Source of the DNA: Centroberyx gerrardi
Taxonomy: Eukaryota; Chordata; Actinopteri; Beryciformes; Berycidae
Assembly (NCBI RefSeq): GCF_048128805.1
Contig: NC_136020.1
Span: 12,589,239-12,653,238 of the forward strand
Direction: 5' to 3'
DNA length: 64,000 nt
Part shown: positions 45,798-56,930 of the stretch, in pieces
Layout: the number at the start of each line of letters is the position of its first letter
Position numbering within the stretch: position 1 is the stretch's first letter
Notes under the pieces: model-generated
Database searches by the model: none
What the model was told of the DNA's origin: nothing
Seen by the model: the letters and a program-made list of their open reading frames with translations, nothing else
Program-made: the position numbers and the translations under genes

Positions 45798-48700
45798 ATG
45801 GATGCTACTCCAGGTCTGTATCCTTCTGTGCTTGTTATCTGGATTAAATCATAAACTTAGGAAGCGTAGAGACTCTGACACATAGCAGTCAGGGTTAGTT
45901 GGGTCGGAGGTTACGGGAGCTGAGCTGTTGACCCAGTCAGAGGGAAGTTGTGCTCATTCAGCCTCATTAGCTGTTCCCGAGCAAAACAACGCCCCCTGTT
46001 GGCCAGGGGAAGACCCACAGCAGGAAAACAGGACGCCCAAAATATAAACATGCATCTTCATTAAAATATACTTGTGAGAGTGTTTGGAAACTCTTTCTGA
46101 GATATGTACAGAATTTCAGGTTTTAGTAATCACAAACATCTTGGCTAGTTTGTTAGGTACAGTAAAATGTCTACTTATATCGCAGGTTACTGGGATAGAT
46201 GTCCCTTTCAAACAAACTGCTATTGAGTGTATATAACTTAACCTATGTGACTTGTTTTTGTGATGGTCTATTGATCTTTGAGTAGTAAATTTTGCCTGCT
46301 TCCCTCCACAGTGATTTCAAAGTGCAGAGCAGAGAAACTGGTGGAGATGCAGGATAGACACTTGAGATATTGAATGTGGAACCTATGATGCTAGTTTTAT
46401 ATGCTTGCTTTTTGTAACCACTCCATCTTTTACATGAGAATACAGTTGCACTGTATTTATATATATAATGTAATTGTTTATTTATTTGACTGCTTACTTC
46501 TACTGTTAGATCTTCAGCTCCCACTATCCTCCCTGCGTCTCCTGGTTCCTCCAGTGCGGTTGATGTCAGCATGTATGTGGCAGGTGGCCCAGCAGCGCAA
46601 CGTGGAGCAGTACGGAAAACTGTCCGAGTTCATCACTTTGGTGACAGAGATGGTCCCAGAGCTGATGAGTCCCAAGCAGAAGACTCAACTCATCCTGGGA
46701 CTGAGAGCTCGGGTAGGAGAATGTGGATATTTAGTCTGTTCATGTCTATTTGTGTGTGTCTTTTCCTGTGCTTTCATTTACAAAGATATTTTTCAAAACC
46801 ATACAAAGTGGAGCCAAAAAATAAAAACCAGAACAGGCTAATTTTTTGGCAGAGGCTGAGTGGTTGGAGCATAAATATTCCAGATTAGTTCTATTGCATT
46901 TGTTGTAAGCTGCTGCATTTGGATAACTTCCACCAGGTCCCACCAGTAAAGCTAATGTAACTTTTTTTTATTTTTATTTATTTCTCATGAAGAATGCATG
47001 CTTTGTTTGAATATTAGTACACATTTTCCTGTATGTTCCTTAGTTCATCCTAGAGTTGTTACAGAGGGTTGGCCCATTTGACTGCGAAGCTATCCAGGAT
47101 CATCTGAACAGTTTCCAGCTGTGGACAACAAACCACATGCATGAAGAGGTAAACAATGTTTGTGCAACATAGTCAAAAAAAAAAAAAGAATTCCATTCCA
47201 GTTAGCCTGTTTTGACTTAGGGGACATTTGAATGGTGTTTCTTGAAATAAGAAACTTTTCCTGGGCTTCATGACAGGTCCAAGATGGAGAGGTGGAGGTT
47301 TCAAAGTCAAAATTTGTGGAGCTGGTTCGAAAATTGATGAACGACCAAACTGAAAAAGAACAATTTTTCAAGGTGACAACATTTTCAGTTTTTATTCATT
47401 ATATGTAAGGCCGTCAATGTATGGATGTAGGTTATCTGTCTGTATCTTTGTCTATATCTACACCTGTCTATCTACCTATCTTTCTATATACCTGCCTATC
47501 TGTCTGTTTATGTCTTTTATCTATCTTATCTAATGTAGACGTGAATATGAAGTATTCATGCTATTTTTCTCCTGATAAAGGAGGTGTTCCCTGTTCAGTA
47601 TGGAGCCTGTTTCGATACGATGCTGCAGATCCTGTTGTGGGAGTTCTTCTTCCGACTGGAAGAGTTTCTCCCAGTACCAAGTTTTTCTCAGGTAGGCAGC
47701 AGGCTGGGAAAGTGCCACATTCCAAAATGTGTAGTAACCGTGTTATTTCACATGAATCTGCTCTTCTTTTTCCAGGTAGCCGCCAGTTTTGACCTTGCTC
47801 ACCTTGACCCGCAATTTGAGCAGTTTGTCTGTGATCCTGAAGATCTGAGGATGCTTTTGCAGCATCGAAAGCGCCGGCAAAAGTTTACTAAAAGTAAGAG
47901 CCTGCTTACAGATCATATATTTTTAAAGACTTCGATTTACAGAGATGATGCTCTGATACCCCCTTTTTCAATGCTGATATTGTTAAACCTTGTTTAACTT
48001 AAGGCTTTGGACAATACCCCGTACTGATCTATTACTATTATGAACAATATTGATTGAAAGCTTTCTGTTCATCAGGTGAATTCTCCTTCATGTCAGACAC
48101 TATCCTGTCCACACTTGCATCTAAACAAACTTCAGTGGCATGTGAAGATCAAATCGATCATCAGTCACTGGGAAGAAATGAAGAAGATGCCTGTGAGGAT
48201 GATGAGGACACTGACGCCAGTTCCAATGAGACTGTGCCATCAAACTCCCAGCTGCAGCAGGACGGGCCGTCACCTCTGACTTCCTCTGCATGTTGCGAAG
48301 AAGCTGGCAGGGCAGGTGACAGTGGTGAGCATAAATTCAAAGGGATATCCTATCCATTTTACATGGCGGTCCTTTTGTGGTCCTGTGTAGGTCAATGGGT
48401 AGAGCATGGTGCTAACACTGCCAGGGTTAGGGCTTCCATTCACACTTGCTAAGTAAAAACATATGCACTCAAGGTGCTTTGGATAAAAGTGTCCACCAAA
48501 TGGCTTATGTTACACTTTTGCCAGGTCAGCTATCCCACAACTCTGACGCCATCCTGAGAATACTTGCATCTAAGCGGACCTCAGAGGTGTGCGAAGACGG
48601 AGAACAACACATCGAACAACACATCATGAGCCGCAGGAGAGATGGGAAGGGCTGGCGAAAGGCTAAAGTGCCGGTGAAACGAGAAAAAGAAACGACAGGA

Positions 48701-51360
48701 GAAAAGACGTTACAGCGAGAAAACAACTTAGTGGAAGAGGATTTTCATGATGAAAAACCTGACTGTACTCACAACTGGTCTGATGCAATGGTTGCTGGAA
48801 CAGAGAATGTGCAAGATCAACAGGACTCACCTCTAATGAATTGCACCTCTTCTCAAGAAGTGTGCGTTGGTGAGTAAATCCAGGGGTCGACAGGTTGTGA
48901 AATCAACCCCAGCCGCAAGCCAAATCTTAGTATATTTTGGCTGTGACTGGAAGGTTGGTCCATCAGTATTCTTGGGCAGATAACCAAGCATGATTTGGAG
49001 GTACTATTCTATTTTGTTGGCTGGTAAAGCAGTGAAAGGAGCTGATGAATTTTCTCCAGGTAGAGTGGCCGGCGGACACAATGGTTAGTTTCAGACAGTC
49101 CCTCAGCAAAACTGTTCTACCCAAACAAATACCCCGAATAAAAATAGACACATTTGATTTATTTCAACCACGTAAAAGCCCATGCGGGGAATCCATATGT
49201 CTTTACTTGAGATAAGAAATTAATAAAACAAAGCCCACCTGAGCTTGCATAGCTGAGAGAAACCATGCATCTGTAGCAAACGTTGGAACACCAATAGTGA
49301 CCCAAGTGGATTATTCGTACACACACCAGCACATGGGGGAACAACCTTCCCTCTAATATCATCCTACGAGTCTTGTTTACCACCCAATCGTGATTCAACA
49401 AAACGTTTGACCATCAAGATATGCTTGTCCCTCCCTTTAAAGCAACCGAAAGCACACAGTGGGGACAGAATCTTCATCTGGAATAGAGATGATTTTGTCT
49501 AGAGAGATTGGAGTCATCACTAATTCTCACTTCTAACTCATCATTCTGTTTCCTGTCAGCAGAAGCGGCTGAGGATGGCGTCTTCCAGAAACCCGGCTGC
49601 TCAGGAAGCCTAGCGACGGGACTGAAGAAACCTCTGGATCTCAGCAGAGGAGAGGAACCATCAGAAGAAAACAGGATCCAGTGTTCTGCGGGAGACGGAG
49701 ACGCCACCTCCCTCCCATTCAGCGGGAAACCGAAGCGCTGCTATGCCAAGAGAGCCGAGGAACACGCGTGCCTGGACTGTGGCAAGAGTTTCAAATTTCT
49801 GTACCTGTTGAAAAGGCACCGCACTGTTCACTCTTTGGTGCGGCCGTTTCAGTGCAGCCAGTGTGACAAGACGTTTAAAACAGAGAAGAGCCTGAAGCTG
49901 CATCGCAGTGTTCACTCTGCAGAGCAACGCTTCCAGTGTGAGCAGTGTGAAAAGAGATTCAAGTCGCAGAACGGGCTAAAGCTGCACTTGCAACTTCATA
50001 CCGGTGAAAGTAAATAAATGAATTCATATTTTTTAGATTCGCTATTGTATTGCCATAGCAACCAGAACATAGAATTTAATTGGTAATAATTTTCCAATGA
50101 TAAATTGCATTATTCCAAAATAATTACATTTATACACTACCAGTCACAAGTTTGGACACACCTGATTGAATGTACTATGTTTTTCATGATCTTAAAGCCA
50201 TTTTGATCTAAAGGCTTGAAACCTGCTTTTTAGACAAATAGAAATAGTGAAGTTGATGCCTATGTATGAATTTCTTTCCAAACCCTTTGCCTTTCCATCA
50301 AGGCAAAGGGCGGCTACTTTAAAGAATCTAAAACATAAGAAAGTTTTGATTTGTTTAACACTTTTTTGGTCACTGTGTAATTCCATATGTGTTATTTCAT
50401 AGTTTTGATGTCTTTACTATTATTCTAAAATGTGGAAAATAGTAAAAATAAAGAAAAATGCATGTGTCCAAACTTTGGACTGGTAGTGTAGGACCCTGAA
50501 GCTTTTATTTCTGAACCCTAGCCCAAGAAAATCCTGAGCAGTTAAGTGAGAAATTCAGCCCAGTCTGACCCGAGACTGTCAGGTCCAGTTGTGTCTTGAC
50601 AGGCTCTGACATTAATGTCAGCTCTAGTTTTGATATTGTTGTTCATTGTCTACCTCCAGGAAAAGTTGGTGACTCAGCTGAACTTCACAAGTACACCTGC
50701 CTCCAGTGTGGGAAGACATTCGGTTACTTGTCAAACTTCAGGCGACACAGCAGCGTTCACTCGGAAGCCCAGCCCTTCACCTGCAGCCTGTGCGAGAAGA
50801 GATTTAAGACCAAGGGGAGCCTTAAAGTTCACCTGCGAAGTCACACCGGAGAGAGGCCGTTTGTCTGTACGTACTGCGGCAGGAGGTTCCTGTCATCGCA
50901 AGTCTTGAAATCCCATTTGTACACGCACACTGGTGAGCGCCCATTCGCCTGTACTCTGTGCGATAAGAAATTCATACAGTCCCATTTGCTCACGGTGCAC
51001 CTCAGGATGCACAAGAAGGAGAAACCGTACCTGTGCAGCGCATGCGGCATGTCCTTCTATTGCTCTGGTGCCTTGCGGGTGCACTCGCGCAAGCACACAG
51101 GGGAACGGCCTCATCACTGTGACTACTGCGGCAAGGATTACACCACATCTACGAAGCTGGCAGTACATCTGAGATACCATACAGGAGAGAGGCCATACTC
51201 CTGCTCCCAGTGTGACAAATCCTTCCACACCAAGTCAGCACTGAACAAACACATAAGAACACACACGGGGGAGAAACCTTTCCAGTGTCTCAAGTGTCAC
51301 AAGACATTTTCCCAAAGATCCAACATGAGAGTGCATCTGAAAAGTCATGATAACACCTAG
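45798..51360 (+). CDS. TINF2_N plus eleven C2H2 zinc fingers (gene Z2), complete
   Basis: Ten exons: 45798-45813, 46510-46712, 47044-47148, 47277-47372, 47581-47691, 47776-47893, 48076-48324, 48525-48869, 49563-50009 and 50660-51360. They join to an open frame of exactly 797 codons including the stop. The start [17 protein letters not shown] gives TINF2_N a short leader like that of TIN2. The domain then matches Z1 almost residue for residue. Two acidic exons follow ([28 protein letters not shown]), then three C2H2 fingers and, across an intron placed in the HTGE|R linker, eight more. It is a nuclear DNA-binding protein by family; the target is unknown. The start is chosen because the 16-bp exon ends in the required phase 1 before GTCTGT and has upstream promoter-like sequence. 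Confidence 0.88.
48371..48512 (+). mobile_element. tRNA-derived SINE with L2-type tail
   Basis: GGTCAATGGGTAGAGCATGG resembles an A-box region, CCAGGGTTAGGGCTTCC a decayed B box, and GCTTTGGATAAAAGTGTCCA is the conserved tail of fish LINE-mobilised SINEs. It fills most of the intron between the two acidic exons of Z2 and ends about 12 bp before the acceptor. Confidence 0.7.
48895..49095. repeat. Dispersed repeat resembling 1390-1530
   Basis: 'ATTTTGGCTGTGACTGG', 'AACCAAGCAT' and 'GGCTGGTAAAG' have counterparts at 1390-1530 (ATTTTGGTTGTGACT, AACCAACCAT). The family was not identified. It lies in an intron of Z2. Confidence 0.35.
50133..50490. mobile_element. Tc1-type MITE, copy B
   Basis: TACACTACCAGTCACAAG at the left end and TTTGGACTGGTAGTGTA at the right, non-coding interior matching copy A at 22494-22866. 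It is inserted in the Z2 intron that divides the two zinc-finger exons. Confidence 0.92.
50500..50625. repeat. Dispersed CCCGA-type repeat fragment
   Basis: Shares 'AATCCTGAGCA', 'AAATTCAGCC' and GACCCGAGACTGT with 6176-6290 and 430-612. Confidence 0.5.
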
Positions 51361-51430
51361 CACACTGTTGTCTGTGTGGTTGGAAACAGTGAGTGTGTTA
51401 CGATGCGCAGGGTCTCAATAATAAACGATA
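51361..51430 (+). terminator. Short 3' UTR and polyadenylation signal of Z2
   Basis: AATAAA at 51420-51425 lies 60 bp after the stop codon. 51.43-51.93 kb contains nothing recognisable. Confidence 0.6.
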
Positions 51431-51934
51431 TGCTGGTTCAGGATAAGCTGTGTACGTGCATCTTCATATCCTGATCACTAATAACATGAAAAAATGCATC
51501 TAATATCATGGAGACTGAGCAAACACATCATGAAAATCAGGAGGGCTGAGGTGTACACATGCCTACGTGGCATTTAGATTTCTTTCAATTTACAATAACA
51601 GCTTCTCAAAATGCACTTTGATTCAGTAATTAATTGTCTAATTCAAATGAAATAAATAATTATTGATCCCTATTATGTAATATGCCACTTTAAACCTCCA
51701 ATTTAAATATCATGAATCTATGAAAAACAAGCAAACACAAAACTAATCTCCCACATTTTTTAATCACATTGATCAAAGAACAGTTATTAAAGGGATAATA
51801 AAACTTATTAATGTTATTAACCATGTTTATGAGTATTTTCCATAGTTATGTTCCAAACTTGTTCCCAACATTCATTCAACCATTCCCTTATGCAAAAGAA
51901 CAATATTAATCCTTTAATAAGTTTTAGAGGTGTA

Positions 51935-52125
51935 CTGTACAAATATCACACCAAAACTATAATATTCACATGAATGCCTATAGGAATCATTGTAATGATT
52001 GCATAGGAAATAAAATATAAAATAAAGTACTATAAGGTTACTATAAAGTCACTACATAGTACAGAGAACAGACACACTATAAGTCCCTATAGGAGTATAA
52101 TAGGAATATCATAGTGACTCTTCAT
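51935..52125. repeat. Dispersed 'AAGTCCCTATAGG' family copy
   Basis: Contains ACACTATAAGTCCCTATAGG and TATAATAGGAATATCATAG in the same order as 29855-30105. Confidence 0.6.
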
Positions 52126-52157
52126 TCATTCATTCATTCATTCATCATTCATTCATT
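52124..52157. repeat. (ATTC)n microsatellite
   Basis: About eight ATTC units with one interruption. Confidence 0.95.
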
Positions 52158-52789
52158 GTTTGACTAGCAGAAAACATTTAGCCAAAAAGAGGATAAATTG
52201 GCATTCTACAGGCAACATACTGAGATCAAATTATCAAGGTCAAAATAGATAAATTAATAAATATAATCCTATGGCAAACAATTCTGTAGTCCAGCAGAGG
52301 GAGCAATTGCACCATGATCAACATCAATGTGTTGAGATTGAGACCTAAACTGCCATGGGCATAAATGTTGTAAGTTAAATAATAGAATAGAAGGATAGAA
52401 TAAATGCCGAAGCAGTAACTGCAATTTACTGTGGTTTACACCTTGTTCTTCATAGCACTCCAAATTACATTTTCCTTTTTTCACACCTTAAATAATTCAG
52501 CTGAATGTGGACAAATGCGCTGATAAGAAGATATCAGGGGAATATAAGTAGTTCAGTTGCTTAAACTTTCTTAATGGCATTTGTCACAGGAAACAGGACT
52601 CAATAATTCATAATTGGCATTCATAAATTTCAATAACTTTCTAATTAGGAAGGCCCTGGAGTAACTGTCTCTGAGGCAGTTTCAGAAATGAGCAACAGGA
52701 GAAGGATCACATTGACAGAACCCTTGTGGCATATTGCTTCAAATCACCTAATTAGAAGTAGAAGTCTAACTTTATCCTTTCAAGGATTA

Positions 52790-52900
52790 TCATTCTTACT
52801 TTATCAGACAGTTTTACAATAGAGAGAGATAGGAAGGATGGGAGAGAGAGAGAGAGGGAGGATGACTTGCGACAAAGCCAGGCCAGATTCAAACCTGTTC
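52790..52900 (-). repeat. tRNA-derived SINE-like fragment with GA-rich tract
   Basis: The minus strand reads CAGGTTTGAATCTGG at 52897-52883, a B-box-like word, followed by a CT-rich run (52830-52860). Confidence 0.4.
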
Positions 52901-52993
52901 ATCTTTAGTTTATCTTTTTGAGTAAATTAATTTTGTCATATGGTAAGTTTCACACTCTGTAATAGAGTTGCTCACGGTTAGGTTACTCTAGTT

Positions 52994-53161
52994 CAGTGGT
53001 TCTCAGTCAGGTCCTCAGGACTCAGATTCCTGCTTTTCAGTCCAGTCATCTAATCAGGGACTGATTTACTCCTGGGACGTCAGGTGAATGCAATTAACCA
53101 GCTGGTAGGATGGAAAACCAGCGGCACTCTGGACCCCGAAGACCAGGATTAAGAACCACCG
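52994..53161. mobile_element. hAT-type MITE, 168 bp
   Basis: Ends CAGTGGTTCTCAGTCAGG and inverted CCTGGATTAAGAACCACCG-type sequence, flanked by CTCTAGTT (52986-52993) and CCCTAGTT (53162-53169), an 8-bp duplication with one change. Non-coding. Confidence 0.85.
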
Positions 53162-53264
53162 CCCTAGTTGATGTTGATATTCAAGCCTCCTATTGGCAGG
53201 CCCTTTTGTGAAGTCCCTTATGAAAAGAACGAGTAATCCTAAAACAAATTTTAGAAGGATGCCA

Positions 53265-53420
53265 CAGCAAAACTACAAGTCCCTAGAGGAACATTATAGT
53301 GATACATTAGGTGATAAAAGCACCATTAAGTACAATAAGATCACTCTAAACTCACAACTGAGTGTCACAGACGCACTATAGGCCCCTATAGGACTGTCAT
53401 AGTGTTGTTTTATCAGGGAT
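53265..53420. repeat. Dispersed 'AAGTCCCTATAGG' family copy
   Basis: ACAAGTCCCTAGAGGAACAT, ATTATAGTGATA, GATCACTCTAAACTCAC and CGCACTATAGG follow the order seen at 29855-30105 and 51935-52125. 53.42-53.98 kb holds nothing recognised. Confidence 0.6.
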
Positions 53421-54079
53421 TTCTGTCCTATTCTTATTTATAGAAGCAGATAGATGATGGACAGTGTGCAAATTATGTATATGTCTTTCTATGCGGCAGG
53501 CAGTGTATGTCCTTGAGGGCAATGAAGTCGATGTTATCTTAAACTTTGATGACGGCTGAATGTGTTTTTCCAGTCGGAGCCTGCTGATGATGAACTGTAT
53601 CCGTTCTATGTGTGCGGATGAGTTGTTTGCTCACGTTTGAGTGTTGACAGGTGAGGCCGAGCCCTTTTTGAAATTCCAAATGATATGCATTGATTGCCTT
53701 TCGGGGAAAAAAAAGTTAAAATGGACTTATATTTGCCTGAATGATTTAATTGCTAACACTCAGGGAGATGATTAATGTTCAAGTGCAGTAAAGCAGGACA
53801 TACAGACAATACAGCAACACAGTGATCACTCAATGCTGTTCATTATTCACAAAACAAAGGTTACTGACATCCTCACTCGGGACATCTCATGGATATTAGG
53901 CACTATTTTCTGATGAAAGTATAATTTAGAGAAGTAAGCCTTAAGGACAGTTGCCGGTGGCTGTAACGGGACAGCCAGATGTATTTTGTATGTGTGTGAG
54001 CGCATGGGTTTTAACTTGGCAGGAGAGATGGGACAGGTGGATGCTCAGCCAGCCAAACTCCCATTACTTGCTCAGGAGG

Positions 54080-54206
54080 GTGTGTGTGTGTGTGCGTGTG
54101 TGTATCTGAGTATGTGTGTGTTTGTGCGCGTGCATGCTTGTGTGCATATGTGCGTGTGCATGTATGTGGTAATTACTTTTTCTGTGTGTGTGTGTGTGTG
54201 TGTGTA
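54080..54206. repeat. TG-rich simple repeats
   Basis: GTGTGTG/GTGCGTG runs at 54080-54165 and a pure GT run at 54184-54206; open frames here are artefacts. Confidence 0.9.
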
Positions 54207-54589
54207 GACAGGGTGATTAGAGATGGGTGGCGGGTGGAGGGCTTGTCAGAAGTTATCTTCCCATCTCATCTCATCATAGGCAGTCTGGCGGATTCCCTCG
54301 ATGGCTCAACAGGCCAACGCCGCGGTGCTGCTGTCAATCGGGCCGTCAACGCCTGCAGAAATCGATGCCAATCTCCCTCGGTTTCTATTTTTAACCGAGG
54401 CTCAGCACCCGGGCCTTTGATAAGGATGCTGCCTTCCTTTGGCTCTACTCTTCGCCTCGGATGAGCAGCCGACCCCCACCCACCCCCGACTGATGAGGTG
54501 TGATAAGAGACAGACTAGATTGAGCTAAAGGCACAGACCTCCCGACACTCTGAAAGAGGCTTTTAGGGTGATGATGACGACAACGATGA

Positions 54590-55035
54590 TGATTACTATT
54601 ATTATTATTATTAGCAGTAGTAGTAGTAATAGTAGTAGTAGCAGTAGGCCTAGTATTGGTACTGATATTATTAGTCAAAGATAAATGATCAGAATTTGAA
54701 TTGCTACTACAGCTACTAATACTCCTACTACATCTACTACTACTACTACTACTACTTCTAATACTACTACTGCTACTACTACTAATACTACTACTGCTAT
54801 TAATACTCCTACTACATTTACTACTACTACTGCTTCCAGTACTACTGCTACTAGGCTACTGCTACTCCTATTCCATCAACTACTACTACTGCTACTACTA
54901 CTACTTCTAATACTACTAATACTCCTACTCCATCTACTACTATTACTGCTACTACTCCTATTCTAACTACTACTACTACTACTACTACTGCTACTACTAC
55001 TACTTCAAGTACTACTACTGCTACTACTACTCATC
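54590..55035. repeat. Trinucleotide (ATT/AGT/CTA)n block
   Basis: ATT and AGT units to 54660, then about 300 bp of CTA/CTACTG units with scattered changes. Confidence 0.95.
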
Positions 55036-55854
55036 AGCATTCTCCTCCTCCTCCGACTATACTCCTGTTGTTGTCTGTGTGTTTTGTATGTGCCTGTGCA
55101 GCGGATGGTGTCTCCTCAGTTGACTTGACTTGACTCCATGGCCTCCTGCAGACTTAATTCCTCCCCCCTGTTAGACTTCAGATGTTCCATATTAATATTC
55201 ACTGTTGCCCTGTGAATGTTAAGTCAACAGCATTCATGTGGTGACAAGAGTGAAGCTGTACCAGGAGTTGCTGTAAACGTGTCACAGATTAATTGTATCT
55301 GACACCAATGTTAATACTGGGCGAGTGAAAAAACATGTGATGTTTATCAAATGAATATTGCGCTTTGGAATGAGATCCGGATCATTAGTTTATGGAAATT
55401 GAAGAGGATGTCAGCATTGTTTTGGCAGTGTTTTCCTTAAAGTTTGCCCTCGCACCTCTGTCAAGGATCGTCTTGCTAATTAGATTATGTTGACTTGCAG
55501 TTATGTGGAGATCGCTTTCATGGTGTTGAGATTGTTTTAAGTCGAGAAAATATGAGATGCGTACTTGATTAGCGCAAGTTATTTAAGATGTTGCCATCGC
55601 CTCTCTCCATCTCTGACTTTGATGAAGACACAAGTCACAGTGCCCTTGAGCAAGGTACTGAAACTGTCACCCATTTGAAATCACTGTGTAAGAGCATCAT
55701 CCTAATGACTAAAATATAATACAAAGCCCTCACAAGGTAGTCTGTTTTCAATATAATAAAGGAATAAATTGAGTAAATGGAGTATTTCGTTTACTGCATG
55801 TCTGTTTTGCTCAAAGTTGTTGACAGAACAAGAATCAAACATTTTCTCTCTAAT

Positions 55855-56050
55855 TGGGGTTTTCTGTGGATGCCGGATTAATCAGCCGCAGGGTATTTAA
55901 TGTTGTTTGGGCAGCTGAGAGGTAATACAGCCAAGCCATTAACATATCATTAAAGAGTCCTAAGCACTGTAATTGCAGCCAGAACGCTGACGCTACACTC
56001 TCATTAAGTGGACTGTGAGAGGAGACATCTAGTTGTGATGGGTTTGGTAA
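55855..56050. promoter_or_regulatory. Candidate conserved non-coding element
   Basis: Non-repetitive sequence dense in homeodomain and other factor cores: GGATTAATCAG, CCATTAACATATCATTAA, TGTAATTGCAG, TCATTAAGTGG. It is like developmental enhancers in composition, but conservation cannot be seen from one sequence. The surrounding 55.04-57.6 kb has no gene. Confidence 0.3.
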
Positions 56051-56749
56051 GATGTTGAGAAAAATCTGTGTAACTCAGCATAATGTTCTCACAATGGGAA
56101 GTCTACAGGTCATGCTGTTTCCAAAATGCTATATAGGCTATCTGTTTTGGCAGGGTATGATCATTACCTGAACTTTCATCATTCAACAGCAAAATTATCT
56201 ACTCTGAAAAAGTATTTTTTAGTCAACCAAGAGCTTAAGTTATCTACTATCCCATAAAAAATATATTTATATTGTTTTGGAGTATGGTAATTTTCATTTT
56301 GTAAGAGTAGGTGTCACTTTTCTTAGTGGTGGATATTTCATTTTGGAATGAAACTCTTCATTTGGTGATATGTGATGCACACTGTACTGCAACACCTGCT
56401 CTTCCCATGAAACACACTGATCTGGTCAATCCAGCTGAAAGCCAAGCCTCCGCTCCCTTACTGATAAAATCCACTGCACACATGAAGGGGAGATGGAAAT
56501 AAGCAGGAGGAGACAGTGTTGAGACAAGACATGGATTATGCGAAAGGGTGTTCACCTTAATATTAGGACGGTTCTGATTTCTCACGTTTTATATAGTGAC
56601 AAAAATGCCATAATTTGCCCTTATATATATAAAACTTTGGTTTATCATTTGTGGAATTTTAAAAATGCAAAAACCTGCACACTAATGTTGACTCTTCTCT
56701 ATCTGTACTTTGCAGGACTCATCTGCGTCAATATTTGACAGACGTTCTG

Positions 56750-56930
56750 GTTTAATTACAGATTCCCTTTTGTGCCCTCGCCCAAATTTCAGGGATTATC
56801 CAATTACCGCTTGCGTGCCGACAAACAAGGGGGCCTCTTTGCCTTTCACTAATTGGAATGAGGAGTGGTGCCAGTGCTCAAAGGAGAGAGGCCTATCACT
56901 GAGAATTATTGAATAGAGGAGGAGTAAAAA
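56750..56930. promoter_or_regulatory. Candidate conserved non-coding element
   Basis: A unique, balanced-composition stretch with GGGATTATCCAATTACC, CCTTTCACTAATTGGAATG and GAATTATTGAATAG. No coding frame. Confidence 0.3.

Noticed and set aside
54084-54910. Leu- and Cys/Val-rich open frames
   Set aside because: Products of TG and CTA microsatellites.
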